Notes: generated by a model from the sequence alone, not told the origin. Shown: positions 32,181-41,682, numbered from the stretch's first letter. The stretch: DNA of 64,000 bases from CAVYXZ01 sp965223835 (GCA_965223835.1 CBDCXQ010000001.1:1116001-1180000), one strand, 5' to 3'. A program made the numbers and translations.

Positions 32181-32612
32181 ATGCCAACTCAATCGATCAT
32201 GATTATTCTGATCGCCAGTATGATCGGGGCGTTCGTGTTGTTATTGGTCGGCCTGATTGCCGGCTTGTCGATTCTCCGACAACAGCGGCTATGGCGTGCC
32301 CATCGATTAGAGACTCAGCAGCTACGTCGACCGGATTTAACCGTTGCCCTCAGCCAATTGGATACGCCGGGAAGCACCAACCGGGCTGGGTTGCGTCCGC
32401 GTTCGACCGTCACCAAAGATGAAGCCCAGAAGACGCAGGAGATTATTGCGGCCAAACGCCCCAAACGACATCGGCTGCCGGTGGGAGCTGCTCAACCTGA
32501 TTCGGTCGTGATTCAGATCGAATCGGATAAATTATTCGACGATCAACACAACGTCCAACGTCTGGTTGATTATCTTCAGCGCGAACTGGAACGCGCCCAA
32601 CGGGCCAGCTAG
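32181..32612 (+). CDS. single-pass membrane protein, function unknown
   Basis: A 143-residue protein with one membrane helix near the N-terminus (about 7-31, IMIILIASMIGAFVLLLVGL) and then a basic, Gln/Arg-rich cytoplasmic-looking part. It ends in a helix LVDYLQRELERAQRAS. I chose ATG 32181 because it lies 30 bases after the expected transcript start; the frame is open to 32058, but that stretch overlaps the tRNA terminator. No family is recognised. Confidence 0.65.
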   Translation: MPTQSIMIILIASMIGAFVLLLVGLIAGLSILRQQRLWRAHRLETQQLRRPDLTVALSQLDTPGSTNRAGLRPRSTVTKDEAQKTQEIIAAKRPKRHRLPVGAAQPDSVVIQIESDKLFDDQHNVQRLVDYLQRELERAQRAS

Positions 32613-32643
32613 CGCCGAATTAGGCTGTTTAGCATGGCTGTTA

Positions 32644-32649
32644 TATAAT
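32644..32649 (+). promoter_or_regulatory. -10 element implying a leaderless mRNA
   Basis: A perfect TATAAT lies six bases before the ATG at 32656, the same spacing as at 1846-1858. The -35 region is weak. No ribosome site is visible between them. Confidence 0.45.
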
Positions 32650-32655
32650 AATCCT

Positions 32656-32880
32656 ATGAATGAAAATCCCCTCGATAAACAAGGATTAACACGAGCATCA
32701 ATTGCGGGACTTTTGTTGGCTATTGGCGCGATTGTATTGTTCATTGTGCTCTGGATGTTGTTGAGCAGCCTCGATCAATTTCCACGCTTGATTATCGCCC
32801 TGTGTGTGCCGCCGGCAGTCATTACCCTGGTGATCGGCATTTACTTCTTATTGATTCAACCGGGTAACAAGCGTTCTTAG
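32656..32880 (+). CDS. small two-helix membrane protein
   Basis: A 74-residue protein with a short polar start (NENPLDKQGLTRAS), two membrane helices (about 16-38 and 45-68) and a basic tail (PGNKRS). I do not recognise the family. ATG 32656 is chosen because it directly follows a TATAAT box and excludes sequence overlapping the previous gene. Confidence 0.65.
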   Translation: MNENPLDKQGLTRASIAGLLLAIGAIVLFIVLWMLLSSLDQFPRLIIALCVPPAVITLVIGIYFLLIQPGNKRS

Positions 32881-32900
32881 TCTCCGACAGCAGTGCCGGG

Positions 32901-33551
32901 TTACACTTGTGGACAAAATTTGTAGGCGATTATCGCAGGAACGTTGCCAGGGGCGGCGGCGATTTCAGCTTCAATCACATCAACAATTTGCAACCCGGCC
33001 ATTCGCGCTGCCCGATGATAATCAGCATAGAGGTGGGGATAGTGTTCGACCGCATAGGTCAGGCCATCCGCTGCGGTAAAGGTGCGCTGCCCACCATTGA
33101 AGAACATGAACGGATGAAAATCGCTGACCAATGCAAAGCCATTTGGTCGGAGTACCCGGCCAATCTCGCGCATAGACACCTCAAGCTGAGGCAGATGCCC
33201 CAACGCCAGTCCACACAGCACCACATCGACGCTGCGCCGAGCCAATGGAATCGCTTCAGTTGTTGCCAGGGCGATGCGCTTAGACGGATGGGCCTGGAGC
33301 ATCGCCGGACTGTTATCAAAGCCGATGGTCAGGTGTGCGCCCGCAGTTTCAGCCAATAAACCATAACGTCCGGTGCCACAGGCCAGATCCAGCACGCACT
33401 TATGTTGGAGTTCGGGTAGCAGGTCGCGCATCGCAGCTTCTTCGGCTTGCATCAACGCATTATGCGCGTGGGGAGGATAATTATGCGCCCACTGCGCATA
33501 GGCTTCCAGGCTGTTGAGGATTGGTGGGGAGCGGCGGAACCAGCGGCGCAT
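32901..33551 (-). CDS. class I SAM-dependent methyltransferase
   Basis: A 216-residue methyltransferase. Motif I is VLDLACGTGRYGLLAETAG (about 54-72), the beta 2 acidic residue in GFDNSPAML, motif IV region VDVVLCGLALGHLPQ and post-motif GFALVSDFHPFM. The C-terminal DYHRAARMAGLQIVDVIEAE is typical of UbiE/Methyltransf_11 members. Its ATG overlaps by one base the stop of the upstream membrane protein gene, so the two are translationally coupled. The substrate is unknown. Confidence 0.87.
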   Translation of the reverse strand: MRRWFRRSPPILNSLEAYAQWAHNYPPHAHNALMQAEEAAMRDLLPELQHKCVLDLACGTGRYGLLAETAGAHLTIGFDNSPAMLQAHPSKRIALATTEAIPLARRSVDVVLCGLALGHLPQLEVSMREIGRVLRPNGFALVSDFHPFMFFNGGQRTFTAADGLTYAVEHYPHLYADYHRAARMAGLQIVDVIEAEIAAAPGNVPAIIAYKFCPQV

Positions 33552-34099
33552 CAGGACGAGGACGAACCGATGTTGGCGTTAAGCGGTTTTTCGGTCCATG
33601 CTTCGGGACTCTCTTCATAGCGCATCGTCGCCATAATGACCAGATCGGCCCATTGATTAAAGGCACGGTCACTGCCATTGTAGATAAAACGCAGTCGTGG
33701 CGGCAGCCACAACCACATATACGCCAATCGCCGCCGTTCATAGCGTGAAGTGCGATCGCGTAGGTCGAAGTACCAGCGGGGGAAGCTCATAAAAATTCGT
33801 GGATATTGCTGCGGCAACTCCGGGTGGGCTTGAGCGAAGTAAGCGCCCGCTAGCAGCGCCAAACCGGGTATGGTTGCTGGCAGCCAGATGTTAGCGGTTA
33901 CGGCCATAATGCGTGTGATGCTCAGTAGGAAAACACCACTCCATAGCAATAATGACGGCAGCGGATAGTAGACGTTTTCCGTGTCGCCATATTTTTCGAA
34001 GGTATGTAAGATCGGCCCTTTTAACAGTCCCGTCAAGATCAACCCAATGCGCAACAAAAAGGCGATACTAATCAGCAACGGCACCAGGAAAAATGACAT
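33551..34099 (-). CDS. membrane protein of unknown function coupled to a methyltransferase
   Basis: A 182-residue protein with three or four hydrophobic helices in the first 90 residues, then a soluble Arg/Tyr/Trp-rich part (RWYFDLRDRTSRYERRRLAY) and a Ser-rich end. I do not recognise it. The stop overlaps the next ATG (TGATG). About 60 bases upstream lies the SPASM radical SAM gene on the same strand, so the three may form an operon. Confidence 0.7.
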   Translation of the reverse strand: MSFFLVPLLISIAFLLRIGLILTGLLKGPILHTFEKYGDTENVYYPLPSLLLWSGVFLLSITRIMAVTANIWLPATIPGLALLAGAYFAQAHPELPQQYPRIFMSFPRWYFDLRDRTSRYERRRLAYMWLWLPPRLRFIYNGSDRAFNQWADLVIMATMRYEESPEAWTEKPLNANIGSSSS

Positions 34100-34162
34100 G
34101 AAACCAGAACTCCTCGGTAAACGATGTCGCCTCTAGCTTAACAGACTTTAGCGGCTTATGCA

Positions 34163-35197
34163 TCACAGGCTTAGCAAGGAACGTGGGCCTTTATAGAGCG
34201 GGCATACACAGCGTTCACATTCAGGCCGTTGGCGGTTGCGGTAAGCCTGGCGCAGTTGTTGTGCTACATTGCCATTCAGCGCCTGACCGAGGGGTTGCCC
34301 ATTGAGTTTGCCATAAGCTGGTAGGAAATAGCAGGGCCGCAGCGTGCCATCCACTTCGATCACGGTGCTGATGTGAGGCGCATTACAGCGTGGCGGTTCA
34401 AAGTCATTCTGATTGTTGATGGCCCCAAAATAAGTGAGCAAACGCCGTAACTTGGCTGGCGATTCGGCAATGCGACCGCTGGCGAAATCGGCAGCAAATT
34501 GAACCTCTATCGTGTCTAGCAGGGTCATCAGTTCCTGCACGTCCTCTGGCGTGAGGGCACTGCTCATGGGTTGATTGACCGGTAGCGTTGGGTCGGCTTC
34601 AAAGCGCGGGCCAAAGGCGAATTCGTTGCTGACATCCACCGCAAGAAAGCTGATGTGATTAACATCTAACGCTTTGGCGGCTGCGATGATCGCCGGAATT
34701 TCGCGGAAATTGGTGTGTTGCACAGTGGTTCGGGTTGTGACCGGGATGTCGGCATTGCGGACAGACCGTATTCCCTTCATGACCAGATCGAAGGCATCAA
34801 CACCCCGAATCGCTGCATAGGTCGCGGCGGTGCCAGCATCGAGGCTTACGATGACTTCATCAACACTGGCGCGAACTTCCGCCACCTGTTTTTGTAGCAG
34901 TAACCCGTTGGTCAGCAGCATGACATGGACTCCGGCAGCCCGGAAGCGTCGCGCAATTTCGGGCCATTGCGGGTGTTGCATGGCCTCGCCGCCGCTGAGC
35001 AGTACCCAGCGAATCTGCAGATCCTGAACTGCGCTAATGATCTGGTCAACCAGTTCCATCTGCATGTTGCGGCGCGGGTTGCGCCAGATGTCACAGGTCA
35101 CACAGCGGCTGTTGCAGCCATCGGTCAGGTATAACACGACCAGGGGTAAAGTATGCAGTCGGTTGCCAGCCAGATTCAGGAGATGACGCGGGTTCAT
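34163..35197 (-). CDS. radical SAM protein with SPASM-like C-terminus
   Basis: A 344-residue radical SAM enzyme. The 4Fe-4S motif is CNSRCVTC (about 28-35), followed by the SAM-binding LLSGGEAM and LLTNGLLL segments. After the barrel, a Cys-rich C-terminus (PPRCNAPH, TLRPCYFLP, ECERCVCPLYKG) matches a SPASM-type domain holding extra iron-sulfur clusters. Such enzymes often modify peptides or cofactors (PqqE, MoaA relatives), but no precursor peptide gene was found nearby. It lies upstream of the membrane protein and methyltransferase on the minus strand. Confidence 0.88.
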   Translation of the reverse strand: MNPRHLLNLAGNRLHTLPLVVLYLTDGCNSRCVTCDIWRNPRRNMQMELVDQIISAVQDLQIRWVLLSGGEAMQHPQWPEIARRFRAAGVHVMLLTNGLLLQKQVAEVRASVDEVIVSLDAGTAATYAAIRGVDAFDLVMKGIRSVRNADIPVTTRTTVQHTNFREIPAIIAAAKALDVNHISFLAVDVSNEFAFGPRFEADPTLPVNQPMSSALTPEDVQELMTLLDTIEVQFAADFASGRIAESPAKLRRLLTYFGAINNQNDFEPPRCNAPHISTVIEVDGTLRPCYFLPAYGKLNGQPLGQALNGNVAQQLRQAYRNRQRPECERCVCPLYKGPRSLLSL

Positions 35198-35264
35198 AGC
35201 ACTACCATGAGTATTTTAAATCGCAAACGGGACGACCTTCCCGTGTGTGCCTGCCACTATTCTA

Positions 35265-35273
35265 TGCTAAAAT
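35265..35273 (+). promoter_or_regulatory. extended -10 promoter of the AlbA/ATPase regulator
   Basis: TGC-TAAAAT with the hexamer at 35268-35273, about 46 bases before ATG 35320, in the divergent gap with the radical SAM gene. No good -35 is visible. Confidence 0.45.
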
Positions 35274-35319
35274 AGCTAACTAATCATCAGTTATGCACAG
35301 GGTAGCCTAAAAAGGCCAT

Positions 35320-36696
35320 ATGTCGAACAAGGATCTGATTAAATCTGGGCAAGGTCCCCGTACTGCGTTTCTTGAAAAAGCCGATGCGCAGATGATGGCG
35401 GAAACAATGGTTGCTTTTGCCAATACAGAGGGCGGCACGCTGGTGATTGGCGTGAATAAAGAGGGCGAAGCGGTCCCGAAAAAGATTGAAACCGATGTAT
35501 TGGAAAAGGCGCTCAAGGAGGCGGATTCAACCTGTAATCCTCCGGTCGTCCTGGGCAACTGGGAAGCGCTTGATCTCGAAAAAGACAAGTCGGCGTACTC
35601 TATTCGCGTGCCCCGGAGTATCGAACTGCACGCACTGACGGATGGTCGCGTATTGATTCGCAGCGGGGTCAAGAATCGACCGCTGGGCGGGCAGGAAATC
35701 CTCAAACTTGCCAGCGCGAAAAGCACAGGCGATTTTGAGTCGGAAGTGGTGCCGGGCGCGACCAAAGATGATCTCAGTCGAAAGATGATTGATGAGTATC
35801 TGGCGAAGCGGGCCGAGCGGACCAAGCGACCCTATAATGGCAAGGTTGATGATCTGCTCAAGGAAATTGGTGCGGTGGATGCTGAGGGCAAACCGACCGT
35901 CTCTGGTATCCTGTCGTTCAGTGAATTCCCGCAACACTGGTTGCCGCAAAGCGGCATCGTATTTGCCAAATTTGTCGGCAAAACACCCCGCGGAGAAAAT
36001 GGCCTCGCCGGTTATTCGCGCCGGGAAGAACTGACTGGCCCTCTATCGCGATTGATAGAATCGACCTGGAATCTGATCTGGAGCGAGATGGCGGTCAGCG
36101 CTGTTGTCAAAGGTTTGGAACGCGAAGAGACATTTGAATATCCCCAGTTTGCGGTGCGCGAGGCCATCGTGAATGCCGTCTGCCATCGCGACTATCGACT
36201 GAAGGGACGCCGGATTGAAGTCCGCATGTATTCAGATCGGTTAGAGGTGATCTCGCCGGGGGGGCTACCCGGTTTTATCACGGTGGAAAACATTGTTGAC
36301 GAGCATTTCAGCCGCAACCCGCGCATTGTAAACGGTTTGTTCCAGTGGGGTTATATCGAGGAACTGGGCCTGGGTATTGATCGCATGATGGAAGTGATGC
36401 AGCAAGCGGGTCACAAACCCCCGTCGTTCGACGCCCGTCCATACAGTTTCGCGGTAACGTTGTACAATGCCCGCGAAAAACAGGCGGCACCGGCCTGGAC
36501 CCGCAACACAAACCATCGGCAGTCACGTGCCCTGCAATACATCCGCGATAAGGGGTCAATTACAAATCGTGAGTATCGTTCATTGTGTCAGGGCGTATCA
36601 GCCGAAACGCTGCGACTGGACCTGGTTGATCTGGTTGAGCAGGGCATTTTGTTAAAAGTGGGTTCGAAAAAGGGAACGTATTACATTTTGAAATAA
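35320..36696 (+). CDS. AlbA_2/Schlafen-type ATP-binding putative regulator
   Basis: A 458-residue protein of the Schlafen AlbA_2 plus HATPase_c_4 family, often annotated as transcriptional regulators. The N-terminal AlbA_2 domain (about 1-125) contains ETMVAFANTEGGTLVIGVNK. The middle GHKL-like ATPase (about 240-370) has REAIVNAVCHRDY and EVISPGGLPG, plus IEELGLGIDRMM. A C-terminal winged helix (about 385-455, RALQYIRDKGSITNREYRSL) would bind DNA. ATG 35320 has AAAGG just upstream. The target is unknown; related proteins occur near stress and defence genes. Confidence 0.85.
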   Translation: MSNKDLIKSGQGPRTAFLEKADAQMMAETMVAFANTEGGTLVIGVNKEGEAVPKKIETDVLEKALKEADSTCNPPVVLGNWEALDLEKDKSAYSIRVPRSIELHALTDGRVLIRSGVKNRPLGGQEILKLASAKSTGDFESEVVPGATKDDLSRKMIDEYLAKRAERTKRPYNGKVDDLLKEIGAVDAEGKPTVSGILSFSEFPQHWLPQSGIVFAKFVGKTPRGENGLAGYSRREELTGPLSRLIESTWNLIWSEMAVSAVVKGLEREETFEYPQFAVREAIVNAVCHRDYRLKGRRIEVRMYSDRLEVISPGGLPGFITVENIVDEHFSRNPRIVNGLFQWGYIEELGLGIDRMMEVMQQAGHKPPSFDARPYSFAVTLYNAREKQAAPAWTRNTNHRQSRALQYIRDKGSITNREYRSLCQGVSAETLRLDLVDLVEQGILLKVGSKKGTYYILK

Positions 36697-36721
36697 TCAT
36701 TGCCATAAGGCATAGAAACCC

Positions 36722-39007
36722 ATGAACTCAATTCTTGACGCGATCTTGATGGTGAGTTTGATCGCGCATATCATTTTGGCTGGCTATTTATTATTCACAC
36801 GTGGTCCCACGCGCCATCGCCCGACCTGGCTGCTGGTCGCCTTCGTATGGTCAGCATTGGTGTCTGGGCTACGCTTTGTGCCCGATACACTTGTGGCACA
36901 ACTGCCAGTATCTGTCGGCTATGCGATGGTGCTGTTGCTCACATTGATGATCGGCGCGTTTGGTCAGTATTTATTGCACGATGTTTTACGACGGCGCGTG
37001 CGTTTTTGGCTACCGCTGGTTCTGCTCTGGTTCATTGCGCAGATTGCGGTGATTTTTGCGTTTGACAACGTGATCGTCGGTCAGGCAGACTGGCTGCTAT
37101 TGTTATTCACCCAACCTGATTTGCCGGGGTTGGTGACACTGGGTGGCCTGGCGACCAGTACGACTTTGCTCATTGGGCTGGCGTTTTATGGCTTTTATGT
37201 GGCGGCGCTGCCCGAAGTCGCGAACCGTGCCTTGTATTGGGTCTTAAATATTGCGTTGATGAGTGTCGGCGTTCTGTTGTCGGCGAGTGGGACCGATGTA
37301 TTCCGGGCAGTGGGTGCGCTGGTGGTGCTGGTCGCTCTGACCGGCGCGGTTTATGCCCATGTGTCTTACCGGGTTGCTGATATTCGTAGTGGTCTCACCG
37401 CCGCTGTTCGCACTGGTTTGTTGGTGGCATTTGCGTCGGGTGTGGTATTTGTTGCCCTCCTCGTGGCTGATAGTCTGAATATCGAAGCACGCAACGAACA
37501 AATTCTGGTCCTGTTCGTGCTGGCTGTGCTGACGGCATCTTTTTATGTGGTGGTGCGGCAGGTGGTGTCACTGATTTTGCGACCATTCCTTTCGAGAACC
37601 ACCAGTCCAACACAGGCTACGCGCCAGTACAGCCAACAGGTCTCTCAGGCATTGGAACTGAGCGAATTGATCGAGGTGGCGACAGGGACACTCAACAAAG
37701 TCTTAAATGTGCGTCGATCCGGCATGATTCTGGTGAATGACACCGGACGTGATCCACAACGGGTTGAAGTCGTGGTAATGAAAGAGACCAGCCGCGAACA
37801 GGGAAGTGAACTCAAAGGCATGATCGCCAAAGCCGGCCCTGTCTATGAGCGGTTAGCGGTGAAGAAGTTACCGCTGGCCCAATTCGATATTGAGTTTGAT
37901 CCGCACTACCGGGTGCTGGAAGAGGCGGAGGCCACATTCTTTCATGGCTTGAACATGAGTGCTTATGCGCCGATTGTGGTTGAGAATGTGCTCATCGGCA
38001 TTCTTATGTGCGGGCCGCGCTTGAATGATGCACCATTTACGCACCGTGAACTGGAACTATTAGCAACAATGGCCGATCAGACCGGCGTGGCGTTGCGCAA
38101 CTCCCGGGCGATGGCTGATTTGAAACACCTGAACCGGACGATGCGGGCACTAAATGAAGATTTGGAAGCGGCCAATAAACAGTTTGAAAAACTGGATTCG
38201 GTAAAAACTGATTTTATTACGATTGCTAGCCATGAATTACGGACGCCGCTGGCGCAGATTCGCGGCTATACGGATATTCTTGATGCGCTGAATGAGCAGG
38301 GGATGCTCGATCAGGACCAGATTGCCGGTACGGTCTCGAATTTGCGTAAAGCAACGGAGCGAACTGAAGAGTTGATCTCGGCGATGCTTGATATGAGCCA
38401 GCTTGATGTGAACGCGATGGACTTGCGGTTTGCTCAGGCGACACCGGAGAGTATTCTGCGGATGGCGATTGAGCCGCTCACTGAGCACATTAAGCAGCGC
38501 AAGTTAACGCTATCCGCTCGTGGGTTGCGCGGTTTGCCCGTCATCCATTGTGATATGCAACGGCTCGTACAGGCCTTCCGCAATATCCTGACCAACTCGA
38601 TTAAGTTTACGCCAGATGGTGGTCGCATTGATATTACGGCCAGTCATCAGGCCAGTGATTCAGACGATTCTGATCATATTCTGGTGGCGATTTCAGATAC
38701 CGGGGTGGGCATCGACAGCGAAAACCTTGAACTCATTTTTGAGAAATTTTATCGCGCCTATGATCCGGGATTACATTCGACCGGGGCCTACAAATTTATG
38801 GGTGCAGGGCCAGGGCTGGGTCTTACGATTGCAAAAGGCGTGATCGAAAGTCATGGCGGCAAGATTTGGGCGGAAAGTAGCGGGCACAATATGGAGACAT
38901 ACCCCGGCAGCACGTTTTATGTGATACTGCCGGTCAATCCACCCGAGCAGGCGCGGCGCGTATTAATTGAAGAGCCGGGCACGTTGGTGGGTGAGGTTAT
39001 GGCCTGA
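36722..39007 (+). CDS. membrane sensor histidine kinase (7TM-GAF-HisKA-HATPase)
   Basis: A 761-residue sensor kinase. The first 290 residues hold seven or eight membrane helices, like the histidine-kinase N-terminal 7TM domain. A GAF domain follows (about 310-465, ending LATMADQTGVALRNS), then a short coiled coil. The dimerisation/phospho-acceptor domain has His in IASHELRTPLAQIRGYTDIL (about residue 503) and the ATPase domain has FRNILTNSIKFTP (N box), DTGVGID (G1) and GLGLTIAKG (G2). All catalytic boxes are intact. No response regulator is adjacent; the frameshifted regulator at 18646-19508 and the hybrid kinase at 40528-41682 are the only receivers nearby. The signal is unknown. Confidence 0.92.
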   Translation: MNSILDAILMVSLIAHIILAGYLLFTRGPTRHRPTWLLVAFVWSALVSGLRFVPDTLVAQLPVSVGYAMVLLLTLMIGAFGQYLLHDVLRRRVRFWLPLVLLWFIAQIAVIFAFDNVIVGQADWLLLLFTQPDLPGLVTLGGLATSTTLLIGLAFYGFYVAALPEVANRALYWVLNIALMSVGVLLSASGTDVFRAVGALVVLVALTGAVYAHVSYRVADIRSGLTAAVRTGLLVAFASGVVFVALLVADSLNIEARNEQILVLFVLAVLTASFYVVVRQVVSLILRPFLSRTTSPTQATRQYSQQVSQALELSELIEVATGTLNKVLNVRRSGMILVNDTGRDPQRVEVVVMKETSREQGSELKGMIAKAGPVYERLAVKKLPLAQFDIEFDPHYRVLEEAEATFFHGLNMSAYAPIVVENVLIGILMCGPRLNDAPFTHRELELLATMADQTGVALRNSRAMADLKHLNRTMRALNEDLEAANKQFEKLDSVKTDFITIASHELRTPLAQIRGYTDILDALNEQGMLDQDQIAGTVSNLRKATERTEELISAMLDMSQLDVNAMDLRFAQATPESILRMAIEPLTEHIKQRKLTLSARGLRGLPVIHCDMQRLVQAFRNILTNSIKFTPDGGRIDITASHQASDSDDSDHILVAISDTGVGIDSENLELIFEKFYRAYDPGLHSTGAYKFMGAGPGLGLTIAKGVIESHGGKIWAESSGHNMETYPGSTFYVILPVNPPEQARRVLIEEPGTLVGEVMA

Positions 39008-39016
39008 AATGCAAAA

Positions 39017-39050
39017 ACCCGCTTTTACACGGGTCTTTTGATCGAAAGAC
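39017..39050. terminator. bidirectional terminator between the sensor kinase and rplS
   Basis: Stem ACCCG (39017-39021) / CGGGT (39030-39034) has T-rich sequence on both sides (CTTTT downstream on plus; TTTTTGC on minus). It overlaps a second inverted pair GTCTTT/AAAGAC (39033-39050). It can end both convergent transcripts. Confidence 0.75.
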
Positions 39051-39060
39051 TGCTTAAAGG

Positions 39061-39414
39061 TTAGCGGCGTTCTTTCAGACGGGCCGCTTTACCCCGTCGG
39101 TCGCGCAGGAAATAAAGCTGGGCACGACGCACTTTTGCCCGGCGTACAACTTCAATTTTTTCCACGCGTGGGCTTTTCAGCAGGAAAGTACGTTCCACAC
39201 CAATGCCATGACTGGCGATGCGACGCACCGTGAAGTTGGCTTCGTTGCCACCGCGGCGCAGTCGAATGATCACACCCTGGAAGACCTGAATCCGTTCCCG
39301 ATCACCTTCAACAATCCGTACATGAACTTTGACCGTGTCACCGGACGCCAGGACCGGGTGTTCGCGGTCTGGGGTGCGCTCAACAAGAACATCCACAAGG
39401 TTGGTCACGATCAT
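39061..39414 (-). CDS. rplS: 50S ribosomal protein L19
   Basis: A 117-residue L19, located at the interface of the 30S and 50S subunits. Diagnostic parts are SGDTVKVHVRIVEGDRERIQ, FQGVIIRLRRGG, the FTVRRIASHGIGVERTF signature and the basic C-terminus VRRAKVRRAQLYFLRDRRGK. Length is normal. Here it stands alone and not in the common rpsP-rimM-trmD-rplS order. Confidence 0.98.
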   Translation of the reverse strand: MIVTNLVDVLVERTPDREHPVLASGDTVKVHVRIVEGDRERIQVFQGVIIRLRRGGNEANFTVRRIASHGIGVERTFLLKSPRVEKIEVVRRAKVRRAQLYFLRDRRGKAARLKERR

Positions 39415-39534
39415 TCCCCTTTACTCAAAAAAACGCCCGCAGGCGTAAGTGACAGAATGGTCGAATTATACATGGGACTGAGGTGCCCGGCAAGGGCTTG
39501 CTTTATGCTTGATCTCACAAACCATCGCCGAAGC

Positions 39535-39564
39535 AACTCCCGCCTGACAAGTTGGGCGGGAGTT
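39535..39564 (-). terminator. 10-bp hairpin after the LysM lipoprotein gene
   Basis: Arms AACTCCCGCC (39535-39544) and GGCGGGAGTT (39555-39564) pair perfectly around a 10-base loop, 15 bases after the stop at 39580 on the minus strand. Only a short T-containing tail follows, so efficiency is uncertain. Confidence 0.6.
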
Positions 39565-39579
39565 ACTATGAACTAAAAT

Positions 39580-40440
39580 TTAGGACGGAATGACGATCTG
39601 TTGATCGATATAAATCAGATTCTTATTTGCGATACCATTGCATGCCACCAGGGCAGCGACCGATACGTTGTATTGCAACGAGATACGGAACAGATTCTCA
39701 TTCTGACGGACGATGTGGACCGGCCCATTGGGGTTGCAATTAACATTCGGTGGATTTTGCGGCGGATACTGACCTGTGCCACAGCCGGGAATTATGAGTT
39801 CCTGACCAATATAAATCAGTTGAATATTGGCAATGCCGCTGGCGGCGGCAATGTCATGGACGGTCACGCCATAGCGCAGTGAGATACGCCATAAATTGCG
39901 ATCACCAGGTTGCACGATGTGAACACAATCCGCACCGGGTTGCACAAAGACCGGTGGGTTCAGCGCGCCGCCTCCGCCCTGATCAAGCGGGGTGGCGGTG
40001 ACAATCGGTGGCGGCAATGTCGGGATGACTTCGGTTGCCAGGGCAGCAGCGGTCTCGGTGAGGCGTAACGCGGCCTGGGCCGTGCTCCGCTCAATAATGG
40101 CGGTGGCGGTGAGGTCGGTATCTTCAATAACCTGACCCTGTAAGTCACCGGAATCCTGGCCCAGGACGGACCCCACACTTTCGGGGGTCGCGGAAGCCAG
40201 GAAGTCGGGTACTGTAGCCGATGCGATCACTTCAATATCGGGGGTAGCAGTGGCTGTTGCCGCTTGCTCATCGGCAACAGGGGTATCAGTTTCGAGTGGA
40301 ATGGGTGTAAATGTCGCGACGCCCTGGGCGACGCTGGTTACTTGTAAGCTGTCACCGGCTGACTGAAAGCAACCCGCTGCCAACAGCATAATCAGCAGGC
40401 CCCCAACAGCTATTTGCCCACGCATCTGGATTTTATGCAT
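39580..40440 (-). CDS. lipoprotein with two LysM domains
   Basis: A 286-residue exported lipoprotein. ATG 40440 is chosen because AAGGAGGGG stands at good distance upstream. The signal peptide ends in the lipobox LAAGC. A long Thr/Pro/Ala-rich tether (about 25-165) leads to two LysM domains of about 48 residues each (HIVQPGDRNLWRISLRYGVT and HIVRQNENLFRISLQYNVS), each followed by IYIGQELIIPG-like ends. LysM binds N-acetylglucosamine polymers such as peptidoglycan, so this is probably a wall-binding surface protein. No catalytic domain is present. Cys residues in the LysM repeats may form disulfides. Confidence 0.9.
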   Translation of the reverse strand: MHKIQMRGQIAVGGLLIMLLAAGCFQSAGDSLQVTSVAQGVATFTPIPLETDTPVADEQAATATATPDIEVIASATVPDFLASATPESVGSVLGQDSGDLQGQVIEDTDLTATAIIERSTAQAALRLTETAAALATEVIPTLPPPIVTATPLDQGGGGALNPPVFVQPGADCVHIVQPGDRNLWRISLRYGVTVHDIAAASGIANIQLIYIGQELIIPGCGTGQYPPQNPPNVNCNPNGPVHIVRQNENLFRISLQYNVSVAALVACNGIANKNLIYIDQQIVIPS

Positions 40441-40527
40441 CAAAATCGCCCCTCCTTAAGCAGCAGGCATATCGCCAGTGGAATCATACTGTCAGTCTAC
40501 CATCAGCGGCATTTACGGGCAAGCAAG

Positions 40528-41682
40528 CTATTGGTCCTGAACAGCCGCACGCGGTAATTTGACAGTGACGGTCGTTTGCTGTTCGGGAATGCTTTCGAGT
40601 GACAGGCTGCCGTGATGAATCTCGGTGATGCGCCGGACAATCGACAAACCCAGCCCCGACCCTTGCTGCTCATAGAATTTGCGGTTGAACTGCATATAGG
40701 CCCCAATGTCAGTAATCTGTTGCGGGGTCATGCCACGCCCATGATCCTGAAACTCAAGAATGCAGTGGTCGCCATCGCACCGGGCACTGATGATGACATC
40801 TTTATCTTTCTCCGAGAACTTAAAGGAGTTATCGACCAGTTCTTCGACTAATTTCTTGAGATAATCTTCCTGCATCCGAATGGGCGGGAGGTCGTCGATC
40901 TGTAGTTTTAAGTCGGCTTCACGATTGTATTCCTGCGCTTTTTGAATCAGATGATCTTCGATGATGATTCTCGGTTCATCAGTTTTGCTGGTCTTAATCA
41001 TGTTGTTGAAACCCGGTTCATTGACCGCGATTTCAATTTGCGCATAGACCAGATAATTTTCGACCAGGTGATAAAGTCGGAGCGCGGCCTTGTTCACGTG
41101 CTGCGACATTTCTACAATGCGTTTACGTTCCATTGTTTCATGGTCAGCGATGAGAATGTCCGAAAAGCCGAGGATGACGGTCAATGGTGTGCGGAGTTCA
41201 TGCGGCATCGACAGGATAATATTTTTACGCAAGGCTTCGTTGCGGCGTTCAGCCTGCTGTTTAACGACCTCAGCCCGCGCGATGCGAGTCTCGATGGTTT
41301 TCAGTAGTTCTTTCACCGCGAACGGCTTGGTCAGGTAATCGTCAGCACCCTGTTCCATCCCCTGGCGCCGGTCCAGCTTGTCGGTACGGGCTGTCAGGAA
41401 GATGAACGGTATAGCCGCTGTATTCGTTGCTTTACGCAGTTCGGCCAGCACATCATAACCATTTATTTCCGGCATCATGATGTCGCAGATAATCAGGTCT
41501 GGGAGGTGTTTCTGGGCTTCGGCAATGCCGGCACGACCATTCTCGGCGCCGACCACTGCGAATCCCTCGTAGGTCAACATCTCCATAATATCCTGGCGCA
41601 GTGATTGTTCATCCTCGACGACCAAGATTTTTTTCGTCGGGCGTGTCCGCGTAATGGTCAAATCCGCCATCTCTAAAACCAC
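40528..41682 (-). CDS. hybrid response regulator-histidine kinase
   Basis: A 384-residue soluble protein with a receiver domain first (about 12-130: ILVVEDEQSLR, phospho-Asp in LIICDIMMPEINGYD, Lys in YLTKPF). A kinase core follows, with His in SMPHELRTPLTVILGF, N box ELVDNSFKFSE, G1 DHGRGM and G2 GSGLGLSIVRR. This receiver-first layout usually acts as an intermediate in a phosphorelay, receiving phosphate and then signalling onward. GTG 41682 has a GAGGG ribosome site; ATG 41670 is possible. There are no membrane helices. The AT-rich 260-base region upstream has a TACAAT box on the minus strand at 41714-41719. Confidence 0.9.
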   Translation of the reverse strand: MVLEMADLTITRTRPTKKILVVEDEQSLRQDIMEMLTYEGFAVVGAENGRAGIAEAQKHLPDLIICDIMMPEINGYDVLAELRKATNTAAIPFIFLTARTDKLDRRQGMEQGADDYLTKPFAVKELLKTIETRIARAEVVKQQAERRNEALRKNIILSMPHELRTPLTVILGFSDILIADHETMERKRIVEMSQHVNKAALRLYHLVENYLVYAQIEIAVNEPGFNNMIKTSKTDEPRIIIEDHLIQKAQEYNREADLKLQIDDLPPIRMQEDYLKKLVEELVDNSFKFSEKDKDVIISARCDGDHCILEFQDHGRGMTPQQITDIGAYMQFNRKFYEQQGSGLGLSIVRRITEIHHGSLSLESIPEQQTTVTVKLPRAAVQDQ